DNA of 64,000 nt from Amia ocellicauda (lineage: Eukaryota; Chordata; Actinopteri; Amiiformes; Amiidae). This document shows positions 33,901 to 45,160 of this stretch, piece after piece (the first letter of the stretch is position 1; every line of letters starts with the position of its first letter). Under the pieces are notes generated by a model. The model did no database searches. It worked only from the letters and a program-made list of their open reading frames with translations, and was not told where the DNA came from. The translations under genes were made by a program, and so were the position numbers. The DNA is taken from assembly GCF_036373705.1 (NCBI RefSeq), contig NC_089850.1:34024233-34088232 (forward strand), read 5' to 3'.

Positions 33901-36761
33901 GTTTTGGGTCATCACAATTTGTGCAAAGAGATATATCCAGACACACTGGCTTCCTCTCTTCGAGCTGTCAGGTGAGAGTGTTTTGCACAAGCGGACAGGC
34001 TGCAGGGCAAAGTCTCCCACAGGCACTGAGCATGTGCACACACTTGACAGCCTGTGGGGTGGAAAACAACTGCCATCAATCAGAACCAGAGCACTATAAA
34101 ACAGCCATTCCTCACACATATCATTGCAGAGTACTTGAAGGAAAAAGCAAAGAGAGCATTTGGAGAGGTTTCGAGCAGTGATTGAAAACAGAGAGAGGAG
34201 TGAAAACACAGATTGACCACCTTTGCCTGACTCAGACCCCGAGTCAGAACCCAATCTGGACCAGACCATGAACCTAATTACGGCTCACGACCCACACTTC
34301 CCCAGAACGACCATGAGACTGCATTGCTTCTACAGTCTTTGAAAAGTCTCTCCTTTTGATTCTCCCCAGTTCTGAGACTTGCAACCCAGATCCCCGGATG
34401 CACACGTCCTAAACCCCCACTGTCACAATCTATTCTTTCAAGGATGCTTATACACATCGTTATATGTCTCAAGTTCCAAGTCCCAGTCAATACTGATAAG
34501 GAAATTGAAAGGTTAGCATCAGTATGTTAGTCGTAATACTAGGATCATTAGGAGGCCTTTAAAGTCAAGGGCCACTTGCATGTTAAACTAAAGGGGATCT
34601 TAACTGCAGAGTACAGCTGTCCACTGACACTCTGCCTCTCTCAGTACACAGCATAGGCCTCACCTTCCACACTCGGTGCCTCATCTGGACCTGTGAACCC
34701 ACCCAAAGCGTCTTGGTACTGAGCCAGCAGTTGGTCCAGCTCCTCTCTCTTCCTGTTGAGCCCCAGCTCCCCCGTGCTGCATTCCTGCTCCGAAGAGTGG
34801 TCCAGCCCACTGTCCTTCTCCATCCAGTCCACCAGCAGCCCATCCCTGCTCAGGCACAGGGGTGGACAGCCCTCACGTGGGGTCCTACTCTGAGAGGAGA
34901 GGGGGCTGGCTTGGCCTGAGTCCTCATGCAGAGTCCCATAGCCCTCACTCTCATTCCCAGGTGCCACTTTCTGCCCTGCTGAGAGAGCGTCCCTTACTGT
35001 CCTGTCAGGTGGTGCTACTGCTTCCTGGCCAATCATATTCCTGTCTAGACTTATTGACTTAAAGTCTTGCCTCCAATCAGCAGTCAAGCTCCGTTTGGAA
35101 CCCACCCTCAAGCCCCCTAGTGCTGAATTCACCCCAGTCATCCCCTCTGGGGAGGAGGAAGGATAGGAGTGAGAAGCTGAGGTCTCCAGTAGAAAGTGAG
35201 TAGAGGGTGTTGTGGGAGGCGTGTGGAACACATCACTGTCTGTACTCTGTCCTCCGCTATTCTGGAGCCCTGCAGAAACATGAAATACAGCATTCATACG
35301 ATTCTTAATTTTGCTTCATACATCTCCTGCTCCAGCATGTTGACCATCTGAGGAACTACATGAATGGAAGCGGCAATGAACAACGTGTTCCTGTTTTGAG
35401 ACTAGTAATCACCTCTAGTGTGCAGAACTGCTTACTGAGCAGAACAGGACTTGACAGCCCTGCAGATCGATAAACATGTACATTTTTACATTGTTCTAAA
35501 CTGAGCCACAGGAAAATGTGCAGGGTAGGAATATCCAATAGTCCAAATCCTGAAAACCGAAGATTCCCTGTGCGGACATGAGGAGAGAGCTACAAGCCCA
35601 CACACACAGATGGTCCTCAGTTGCTAGCCTAACACAATGATCTTGGATCAGCAGCTGAAGTTAAGACAAGACAATGTAATTATCTGGAAGGAAACTCAGA
35701 AGACCCTTGTGCTCTTTCGGGAGAAAATGGGTACCTGAACTGGCTGTTAGCCACAGTGAAAGGCGGCAGTGAGCAGTGAGCAGACTCCAGCAGAGACGAT
35801 TCTCCATGAGGAACTACACGCTGATTAGGGCTAGATTAGTGTGGGACTAAACTAAACCTGACTGGATATGTACAAGAGGAGCCCCCAGATTGGAGGAGAA
35901 ATGAACCTGCTCTAGTTCACAACTGAAGGTGCAACCTAATTGGATTGACTGGGCTATTGAAATGGAATTCCTATTTCAGTTTTTTAACAGCTGATGGTGA
36001 ACAAAGTATCCATTTAAAGCCTTCAAACTTGTGAATACATGTATGGGCTATGAATGATTTTGATTATCTGTAATTATCTGTATGGATGTAACCAATTAAT
36101 CCAATATGCTGTTTTTCTGTCTATTTGTCACTTTCTAAATTAACAGTGAAACAGGTGAGTCTTCCTTACACAAAATTGATCCGTTTTTCTTTTTTTTTCT
36201 TTTTTTTTTTTTAAACCAGCTGGAGGCTCTTGTACAAATTGCTGATTAACTAAAAAAACTTTAGTTTTTTCCCTATAATTAATCTTTCCATACAAATATA
36301 TGCATATTTACTCAAAAGAACTGAATAGGTTTGAAATAATCAGCTTTTATAAAAAATCTCCAACCCACAGAATATAGTATTAAACTGCCTGCAATGGGAG
36401 CTCATCAGCCACTGGGCAACTTGAGGATTATCTGCATCAGATGTCCCAAACCCTTGACCTGGAGAACCCCTTAGTCTGCAGGTTTTCATTCACACTGAGC
36501 TCCTATTTGAACCCTTAATTCAATGAATGATTGTCTTATGTCAAACTTGTGCATTATTTTCAGCTCTTCAGTAGGTGGAGATCATTCAGGTACAATGCTG
36601 ACAGCTGGACTGGAATTAAAACTGGCAGATATATGGGTCCTTTAAGACCAGGTTTGGGAACCACAGCTCTGCATAATCAACACCCATCCCTGGGCAGAAT
36701 GACTGCATCGCAATTAATTACCATCAGAGCTGTGCCCTTCCTTGGTGTTGAAGTTGCCCAT
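24995..36761 (-). CDS. Cytospin (SPECC1/SPECC1L) family protein, short form
   Basis: Coding exons run 36761-36722, 35269-34664, 33438-33365, 29596-29091, 28731-28602, 27191-27113, 26609-26513, 26299-26183, 25294-25235 and 25084-24995, giving about 600 residues. Human SPECC1L has about 1117. The N-terminus ([13 protein letters not shown]) leads into about 200 disordered, Ser/Pro-rich residues, then coiled coil ([34 protein letters not shown]). Next comes the cytospin signature [20 protein letters not shown], a linker, and a C-terminal calponin-homology domain with [33 protein letters not shown] and [10 protein letters not shown]. The family links actin and microtubules and acts in cytokinesis and adhesion. 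The long central coiled coil of the family is missing. The 27113/26609 junction is out of phase with the best sites; a weaker donor four bases on, or a missed small exon, would mend it. 5' UTR sequence extends to 36879. Confidence 0.85.
28119..28347. mobile_element. Short Tc1-like MITE
   Basis: It starts with CAGCTCTGGAAACAATTTAG after TA and ends with a degraded inverted copy (GTGGTCTCAATTTTTTCAAG) near 28347. It has no coding capacity and lies in an intron of the cytospin gene. A (CA)n run follows at 28411-28432. Confidence 0.75.
29708..31032. mobile_element. Non-autonomous hAT transposon with perfect 8-bp target duplication
   Basis: The ends are TAGGGCTGGGCGAT and its near-complement ATCGCCCAACCCTA. 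The flanking 8-mer CTTCATAG occurs at 29700-29707 and again at 31033-31040, the hAT hallmark. The 1325-bp interior carries no transposase frame that I recognise. At about 30315-30355 it holds a diverged copy of the SINE-type motif seen at 59190. It lies in the largest cytospin intron. Confidence 0.92.
36437..36664. mobile_element. Possible hAT-like MITE
   Basis: GTCCCAAACCCTTGACCTGG at the left is mirrored by a region reading AAGACCAGGTTTGGGAAC at the right, with the fish-repeat style phrase about the gttttcattcac type between. No target duplication was identified. It lies just upstream of the first coding exon of the cytospin gene (antisense reading). Confidence 0.45.
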
Positions 36762-37899
36762 GGTGCCGTCCTCTTGCCCCAGCACTCCACACTCTCACTG
36801 CCTCCTTCCTGCAGGCCGGGGGACACTGTGGCACCCTCTCTCTCCAGCACCAAATGGCCTTAGGCAGTCTGGGAATAACCTGAGGACACAGAGAGTAGCA
36901 CGGTTAACAGACCACACTCATGACACTGAACAATCTATACACAGTGCATAGCACACCAAATACACTGTCTTCAGTATGCTAAACACGGCATCTGAAGCTC
37001 CAGGGCTCTTTCCTGGTTTAATAAGAATTCCCGAGAGCAGAATTTGCACACTTTGAATATCCTCTCCACAACAGGAGCCCACGCAGCCCAGGAGGAATTT
37101 GTTTAGTCCAGTCAGTTGCTGCTATTGGCCAGACAAACCAAACACTCTCTCTGCATTTGTTTACACTCATATTTCAGGCCCAGCGAGGCCGAGGAGCGAA
37201 AAGGACACCTACATCCCTCTGCTCTCGAACCCAAACAGCCCCTCAGAGCAGAGACAGGCCGACTGGCTTCAGCAGGGCAGAAATCCGATGTGACCACAAA
37301 TGTCTGCCCCAGTGCAAAATCCACATTGTCCATCTTCAGAAGCTTGACTACATTTCTAAAACTATAAATTGAAAAACAAACACAAAAAAAATCCAACAAG
37401 GAACTGGGAGCATACTTAGTTCAGTAGAAAAACAAATTAACAAACTTTTTTTTTTTTAATGAACTAATCTACAATAACTTTTTAAAGATTTCGTTGAACA
37501 GTATAAGGAAGAGAAAAGTATAAAACAATTAACGTTGCCCCGAGGGAGTGAATGACACACCGAGGTGATTAAAAAATACTTCACAGGAAGCAGCAGCGTT
37601 GAGGATTATAATATTGATTAATCAGCACCTTTTATGAAGAAATAAGAGGAGCCGCTTCTGGTGGACAGAGGAGAGGAGCGCAGTGGAGCTGCATCTTCAC
37701 ACACTCATCTATTTTTCCCCTCTGGGGTGCCGAATAAAAAAAGTCAAACGTCCCAATTAGCATGGCAGATCTCTTGATTGTATAATTGGCATAACCTGAC
37801 AACGAAAGCACAGGAAACGCGAAGCATAAACTCTCATTCCCCTCATGAGAGATGTTAACCCTTGCAGCCTTGACCACCACACACATGAAGTGAAATGTG

Positions 37900-38300
37900 C
37901 AGTTTTAGATCTACACAGCAGTGCCACACGCATGCAGTCTAACCCCCTGCGCACACACGCACACACGCAGCGCTACCTGCCCCTGGCCGGGTGTCACTCC
38001 ACTCCAGGTGCGCTTCTTTGCTGCGGTCTGGTCCGGCAAAGTGAGTGCAGATCCTCGGCTCTGCTGGTGTCTCCGCCGCTGCCCGCTGTCACTCCCTCTC
38101 TCCCGGGGAAGGGAGTTGCTCAGAAGGAGGCGGTGTGTGAAGTCAGGGCGGAGGAATGAAGGAAGCGGCGGCGGCAGCGGTGCGGGGCTCTGCGGCAGGG
38201 AGGCGAGCAGCACTGCGGGGCGGCGCGTCTCCGGCACCGCAGCATGTCAGCGCCAAAACACCAACAGTATTTTGCTTACTGGTGTCGACAATTTTTACTT
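37900..38300 (-). promoter_or_regulatory. GC-rich, CpG-dense likely promoter of the cytospin gene
   Basis: About 400 bases stand out against an AT-rich background for GC content and CpG frequency, with GCGGCGGCAGCGG-type runs at 38160-38230. It lies 1-1.5 kb upstream of the exon with the first ATG (36761, minus strand), so it probably holds the non-coding first exon. A candidate minus-strand donor (GGCAG/GTAGCG) is near 37978. Confidence 0.55.
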
Positions 38301-40344
38301 TTACCTGCCAGCCGGGGTACTCTAGTTCAAACCGGCAATGGACTAATAACCCATCCTTTCAACAGACATAGCCTATTGTGTGTCTGTTTTATTTATTTTA
38401 GGATTATACAACAAATGTTGATTTGTAAAAAATATATAGACCTGCCGCCAAAGGCAAGCACAAGTCGGCAACCCGCAATGTGCTGCTCCGACTGGGGGGG
38501 AGGGATGCCGTGTGAATCTGTATTCATAATATATCATCACAGGAGGAATAAACACCGACACAAATAAACATTACACTTCAGACCCGTCACAGCAAAATAC
38601 AAACGCGGTCAAGCCTCTACAAATGTATTAAACGGACTTAATTTTGTGTTTGTGTCAGGGAAATAAGCAATCTGCTCTGCTAGCCAACTTTTATTAGCTT
38701 CCATATCGCTGAGCTTATTTTATCTACAGGCTCTCATACAAATAGCTCTGAGAAAACACATATAATATATGTGTACTATCAACCTTATGGCAACTAGTCT
38801 GTTTGCTCTGTAATTTAAAAAAATGGACATTTGCCTTAATAAGAGCCTGTGGCCTATGAATTTTGGCAGGGCTCAATCCAACATGCATGCTGTCTTATCT
38901 CTACTGTTGAAATTATTACACACTGCCTGTACTACACACACTAACCACACACCCTGATTAACTACACACACTAAAGCTGTAACATACTGATTAACTACAC
39001 GCACCACAGCTGTTATATACACTTAACCACAAACCAGCTTTTCAGCTCTTACACTTAATTACCATACATGTATTAATCACACACACAGCCATCAATGTAA
39101 TTCAGGTACACCCACATTACTGAACTCCTGCACAGACTGTTTACCTCTTTAACCTAATGGGTGTTTAAATATAATAATTCACTTATGAAGCCAAGCCCAC
39201 ATAAACATGCAGTGTTGCTGAACAAAACAATTTAGCCCTGATCAGGATTGTGTGTAAACTGTAGACAGTTCCTGTGCAGTTAAGGGCTGGGTGTTATGTT
39301 GTGTTGTCAGAAAATGGGCAGGGAGTGTCAGTGCTGATATACAGGCTTATTGAGCCCTGACAAACATTGCACACCCTGCAAGTCACAGCTGGGCTCCACA
39401 AAGCATTCTTCCTTGTCAGAAGCCAGATATTTTTCTGATGCTGTAATGAAGCTATCTTTGGCCAGGATCAAGTGAAATATTTTAACCACCCATCTTTGAT
39501 CACAAATTCCTAGCAGGTCACTTGGTAGAGTTGGGTTTGAATGCATTTGCAAGTACCTTTAGGAGCTCCTATTAATCAAAGCAAGAGCTTCTGATCCTCT
39601 ACAAGTTCAAATCAATTAAACCTCACTTTTTCATGACGAATTCTCCATCTCTGAAGAGGATGATGTTTGATGGTGAATGATATAAGTGATTTAAAGGTAT
39701 CCACTTTCTAATGAATAAGGTGAAAGTGAAACGTAGCTGAAGAGCATTTGAAGTATGCTTGATGGCAACATCATCTTCAGGGGCTTCTGTTTGCCTTGTG
39801 GAAATCTCCTGTTAAGGGCTGAGTCTGGAATTGGCAAAGTTTAATTTTATTGACAGAGATTGACCAAAACCTGAACCTGGGAAATTGAAAACAAACACCC
39901 CTTCTGTTGTTACCACACATTTTCCCAAGTCTGAGCAAATCAAACCAATAAATAGTAAAAACACATTTGTGGATATTGGCAAATGACCTTCAATTAATGA
40001 CTGTTTTTCAAGATTTTGGTCATGTAATTTTTTTTTGCATATAAACACAAACTTCAAGGGATCATTTAGTTAAACAGTTACATCTACTGCTCCTTCTGCT
40101 ACATTCTTACCTCAAATAACAGAGATTACTATGTAATTGATTTAGTGATGACCTCTTAAATCTGTTGGATTGTTACTTTGTTTTAATTAATTGTTTTACA
40201 TGGCTCATATCATCAAAGTAATGTTTGGTGTGTATTAACTAATTAATTAGTTGAAATACATTTTGATAGTATTTATTGAATTTGATTATAAAATAATGAC
40301 TTAAATAGCAATTAATGTTGAATCGTATTGTTGATATATACATG
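38301..40344. other. Intergenic; no gene seen
   Basis: AT-rich sequence without credible coding frames. At 38925-39090 there is a loose array of ACTACACACACTAA / CTGATTAACTACAC-like phrases, a degenerate tandem repeat. Nothing else was recognised. Confidence 0.45.
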
Positions 40345-40511
40345 GTGTGACGATTTGCATATTTTACAACAATGAAAGCGGATGCTGAACCATGTCTGTG
40401 ATCCTAGTTAGGAGGCTGATTGTGTGTAAATACAGAATATGCTAGTAAAGAACTGACTAGTCCTACTGAGTGCAGACCTTGTTTTTCCTATTGACCCCTA
40501 TGTTGTAACAC
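40345..40511. mobile_element. Possible small solo LTR or MITE
   Basis: The segment starts GTGTGACG and ends GTTGTAACAC, imperfect inverted ends, and CATG flanks both sides (40341-40344 and 40512-40515). About 167 bp. The short duplication is weak evidence by itself. Confidence 0.35.
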
Positions 40512-40513
40512 CA

Positions 40514-40760
40514 TGACATCACCGAAACAGACTGGCAATGATCCTCAAAAGACACAGAAACTACAATATTTTGCAAGAACTGTAATGTGAAATTAATGTA
40601 ATTTAACCTGCAAATTCTGCAAGAAAACTATTGCAAGACATTGTGAGTCAGAAAAATCAACAGATAATGTTACAGGGAGAAAAAAAAAGAATTCGATGTC
40701 TCAAAATATACTGGGCAGATTTCTGGAAAATCCGAAAAGGGAAGTAGTAACAAATGTCCT
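40514..40760 (+). pseudogene. BED-type zinc-finger remnant
   Basis: One frame reads LTCKFCKKTIARHCES at about 40605-40655, the spacing of a BED finger as found in hAT-derived proteins. It is short, preceded by stops, and ends in the avidin-like gene's 5' flank. Probably a transposon fragment. Confidence 0.35.
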
Positions 40761-40825
40761 TATTTCAATATCATTAATACTGGAAATGTTTCTCATTGAG
40801 CAAGTACCCTTGTCATTGAGGCCAG

Positions 40826-40833
40826 TATAAATT
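40826..40833 (+). promoter_or_regulatory. TATA box of the avidin-like gene
   Basis: TATAAATT lies 103 bases upstream of the start codon at 40929, on the coding strand and well placed for a transcription start near 40855. Confidence 0.6.
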
Positions 40834-40928
40834 GCACTGCCTCTTCATTCTGACACCTATTGCAGCTGTGACCCAGAGACAGTGGAGAAACGTCCAGACG
40901 TCCAGACTAAACCCAATCTCAACTCAAC

Positions 40929-43435
40929 ATGAGGACTATCACTGTGCTTTTTTCTCTGCTCTGTCTCTACCAGATCTCCACATCTGATGGCAAACAGCAA
41001 AAGGTAAGCATGTCAACACTGGAGGGCTGTTGACGTCACATTAATTTTTTTTTTTTTTTTTTCTTGAGTCACACTTGCAGTGATAAAGGTTGCACTCTGT
41101 TCTGCAATTCTGGTTTTGTGTTTCACTAATGTGTTTTTAATTACAAGAGATGTGGTGTTGTATGGCCTATTAAAAGCCACTACATGACAGATGTTACGAA
41201 CAATTAGGCTGGAAGTCAGTTACTTGGAATAAATAATGAAATGAAAACCTTTCACAGGAAGATTGAATCTGACTGTTTGATCGAGACTATTACACACTGA
41301 CTACATACTCTTCTGCTGTTTGGTTTTGTTTGCACTTTGCACACAGTCATGCTGGCAGCCCTTCAACTAAACTAGCTAAAAATCAATAAATAAAATAATA
41401 GTGGTGTGTTTCTAATGCTTTGTGTATTAGCAGAATCACAGGGGCATCCGTTTAATTAAGCAGACTGTGTGGAAAGCAGATCTTAATCTGAACAGAATTA
41501 ATTTTCAATTAAAATTGAGCAGATGAAAAGCACAGAGACCAGGACCTGATGACCCTGTGGACAATGTGTTAACATGGAGATAGAATGACAGTTCAACGTA
41601 GGAAACACTTCTGCACACAGGTAGAAATACAACAGAGGACATTTTTCTCATTGAAATATCCCTGTTCTCAGCTATACTCTACACTAAGGCTGCTGCAGGG
41701 CTACAGGCGCAGAGTTCACTGGTTCATCACGGACACAGCAAATTAAAGTGACATGGCTAGCATCCACTTCAGACTAGAAACAAACTGAATTGAAAACAGT
41801 TTATGTTTGTGTTTCATTACAGTGCGATTTAAGAGGGCAGTGGAGGAATGAACTTGGATCCAACATGACCGTGGAGAGTATGAACAATGCTGGCTTCTTC
41901 CGTGGCTCCTACATGACCGCTGTGACCACACAGAATGAAATGGTTGTCAAGGTGTCTCCTCTGTCTGGATTCCTGAACATTAATGGCAAATCTACTGTGT
42001 TTGGATTCCTGGTCAAATGGAGCTTCGTAGGTGAGGAGTTGTCTATTCAGGACTAGCAGCTCTAATATGTCTCCCTGTCTGTCTGCCTTCATAGCCATAA
42101 TTAGAGATGCTATCTGATGATGGCAAAATGACTGGTCACTGAATAACACTGTACCAGAAGTTCTGCCTTGAGATATACCTAATGTGAAAATGAAACCGTA
42201 CAAACGGAAAAGAAATGATCTGAGCTTTGTGTGCATTAAATAACAACAACAAAAAGAGTTTGCTATTTACATTAGAAACTAGGAATACAAACTATGAAAA
42301 TATTATAGGAATGCTATAAATAAAGTAAATCCTTTTTGAAACACAATTTCTTTTCTTTTGGGTTTGAAACAAATCCCTGTGAAATTGCCATGTGATAACT
42401 TACTGTGAAGGGCACTATATCAAATAAAAATGTAGGCATTCATTGATTTTTGTAGCCCTGTAGCAGTTTTCAGCAAAAGTGAATCCTTAACGGCAGACTC
42501 CTGCAGATTTTAATGTCACTGTACTCCTGTAGAATCCGTGACATCCTGGGTTGGCCAGTGTTTTGTGGACAGCAATGGCGTTGAGCACCTGGAGACCATG
42601 TGGCTGCTGAGAGGAAAGGCACAATCAGCAGGCGATGATTGGGCACAAACCAGGTGAGACGGCAATGTAACTGTCAGGAAAACAGCAAGGCCACTCATTA
42701 TTTATTGTACAGGTTCATACCCCTCAGCACTGTCATCCTTTCCAGTTCCCATGCCTTCCTTACAAGGAGAGCACAGGTCAGAGGTCTTTGAACACACTTG
42801 TAACAGCTGTGTAGAGAGAAAACAGGGAGTAGACAGTCTACAGGAAAGATTAAGCTACAGTAAGCAATATTGGGTTAAGGGTTTTGATCTGCAGGCATTT
42901 CAACTACCCTATAGAGTCTGTTCCAATGAATATCCTGGTCCTTGTTGGAGGAAAATAAGTGGGCAGTCAGGGACCTGCAGGAAGACTGATAACTTGAACT
43001 GTCAAATCTATTTCTGTGTGGCAGAACTCACGAATGTGTTCAAAACATTATCTGCAAACCACTAAATAAATTGTGCTGGAGTCGACAATATTACACTCTC
43101 AATGGAAAAAAGGTTTTGGGGAGCAGGAAAAAAACATTTAAGAAAAACTAATATAATGCTCTAAAATAGGAGTGTATTTGATAAGCTGTGACTACAGTCT
43201 GCAGGCTTTTAAACTGCACTGAACAGTCTATCCTAGTGAACATCCTGGTTCCTTTTTGATCAAATGTGAAGCTCAAAGTCTAGCTGTCAGTTACATAACT
43301 AGTAGGGACTCATATCAATCATCATATTAAATAAATATATAATGGGTTTCTCAATGTGAAAAAACAATCTTTAAAGACTTTGTTTCTATTTTTTGTGACA
43401 GGGTTGGAAAAAATGTGTTTCATCGCATTCAGTGA
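40929..43435 (+). CDS. Avidin-like secreted biotin-binding protein
   Basis: Four exons, 40929-41003, 41823-42030, 42533-42653 and 43402-43435, join in phase to give 145 residues, near the length of chicken avidin precursor. Exon 1 is a signal peptide (MRTITVLFSLLCLYQISTSD). The mature chain follows the avidin barrel: WRNELGSNMTV, GSYMTAV, FGFLVKWSF, VGQCFVD, MWLLRG, GDDWAQTRVGKNVF. Biotin-pocket residues matching avidin are N34, S38, Y55, T57, W91, S96, T98, W118, W131 and N139; C26 and C104 can form the disulfide. Two changes: avidin Ser73 is V94, and Phe79 is W100, as in streptavidin. Known avidins bind biotin as tetramers and serve in egg white or defence. A TATA box lies upstream. Fish avidins are known (zebavidin), so this is a homologue, not a new family. 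Confidence 0.92.
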
Positions 43436-43744
43436 GAGCTTGTAACTGGAAGAACAGTATAAATCCAAGCCCAGCTCTCCCAGGTCCAGCTGTGCATCGC
43501 TGTTCCAGTCTTGTAGTGTCAGTACAGGTTGTCTCTGTGCTCGCCTGCCTGGGTGACTGAGTACATTCCCTCTCCATACCACAACTTCCAGACTCTAGTG
43601 GTTTAACTCTTAAGTTTGAAATATGTACATTATTCTGTACTAAAATGTTTGTATATTGTAGTCTTCCTTGAGGAATAGTTCTATGCATGCTGATTTTAAA
43701 AGATTCATTATCAATGTTTATGGGTTAGTGTTAACCAGTTTCTA

Positions 43745-43750
43745 AATAAA
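43745..43750 (+). terminator. Polyadenylation signal of the avidin-like gene
   Basis: AATAAA 310 bases after the stop codon on the coding strand. Confidence 0.6.
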
Positions 43751-43850
43751 CATCACTGCAAGTTTAAAGCATCCCTTGGCTCTTTCCTCTTTGTCCTATA
43801 TGTTAGCAGAGTATGGTACAGCTCCTGTGAGCCTTCTTGTGTTACATAGA

Positions 43851-44235
43851 TCATATAACATTAGAAGGCAATAGATTCATAAGCATATTGTAAGATATTG
43901 TAGGGTACATTTCTCTACCATGGAAGATGTCTCCTAACAGGCTGCAGTTTAACCATTTCACATTAATATATGGTCTGAACTCCTCCAAACAGATAGGATC
44001 CAGTGCATTATTGTGTTCACCTGATGGCCTTAGGTGTAGGCTGAGATGGAGCTCTTGGTAATATATTATCTTATCACATGTGGAGCTCATGGTGTAGAGC
44101 TGTTCCAGTATGATTGATTCTGATGAAACTGAACAAAGGGGAAGGAGAAGGAGGACCAGCAGGAAGACGAGAGAGAAGACACACCAGGCTGCCTGCTGCT
44201 GACCAGACTGAGCACACAAGCTCTGCGAGAAGCAG
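43851..44235 (-). CDS. Unidentified possible exon with a hydrophobic segment
   Basis: A minus-strand frame is open from an acceptor-like site (CTTCTCGCAG, about 44222-44231) to a stop at 43851. It encodes about 125 residues, with a strongly hydrophobic stretch (WCVFSLVFLLVLLLLPLCSV) that could be a membrane helix or signal anchor, then a polar region with several Cys. I do not recognise the family and found no partner exon. It may be a lone last exon, a pseudogene or chance. Confidence 0.2.
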
Positions 44236-44639
44236 AGAAAATTATGGGGATCATGCATTATTTTCTGTAACTTAAAAGAAGCTGATATTGCATATTTCAG
44301 GAATTTAAGCAAATGATATTAGTTTCACATTAATTCTGTCACAAATCAATTATTATTGCACCCCTGTGACTTGACGTGTCCTCCCTCCCAAAATAATTTA
44401 ATTGAGGTAAAATTAGTTTCAGTTAAAGTGTAACACAAAATTGGCAAGGAATCATACACAGGAAAAACTCCTCTTACAAGCACTACAATACAAGATGATA
44501 TATAATCATATAATTGTATAATAATACACAACATTGTGCACTTTTGTGTTTGTGTGTAAACATTTACTTTTGATTACTTTTATTAAGTATATTATTAGGA
44601 GCTAATGTTAAAAATTATTAGAATCAATTAGAGCTCAGT

Positions 44640-45160
44640 ACAGCTACAGACGTTTCTGGAAATGACAACCTTGATATTGACCGTGCTGATATTTTTGAAG
44701 GGCTTTTAGAGGCTTTAAACATGGTAGGCCTACAGCAAAATGGTGGTGGTGGTGAGGGGAATAATGGTATTGATTTTAATCTCCATGAGGTAAGGTCGGA
44801 GGAAATCAATTGTCAGAAAAAGTGTGTTATGGGGGGTGTTCAAATTTTAACAGTCATGATGTGGGCATGGACTCTGAGGTTATAGATAAACTGGCTTATA
44901 ATAAGTTTGAACTGATACAGCGCTTGAACTTGCCGAAATATTTGTCAACATACACAAACCCTTACCAAATATGATTGAACGGGTGGCTGAATGGCTTAGA
45001 CTGCGGTATGTAGTGCAGCCAGAACTAAGAGGCCAATATTTATTTAGCAACCTGTCTGTAATATTACGGGTGTATGACATAATGAAGTCCCAATATTACG
45101 GGAGGAGTGAGGGGGGTTGGGGGGGTTGGGCAGAGAAATGCCTCCATAGTGGCTGATGAA
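44640..45160 (+). pseudogene. Unidentified coding-like relic
   Basis: Two protein-like stretches in different frames lie close together. About 44625-44850 is acidic (DNLDIDRADIFEGLLEALNM) with a Gly-rich patch. About 44925-45157 includes IFVNIHKPLPNMIERVAEWL and QPELRGQYLFSNLSVILRVY. Amino-acid usage looks like a real protein broken by frameshifts. I cannot name the family. The surrounding 44-64 kb is transposon-rich, so a mobile element or an old integrated sequence is likely. Confidence 0.3.

Noticed and set aside
37099-38567. Cluster of overlapping frames in the GC-rich region
   Set aside because: High GC lowers stop frequency; the frames overlap on both strands and none resembles a protein.
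44346-44534. Minus-strand frame of 62 residues
   Set aside because: Short, AT-rich, without family match or splice context.
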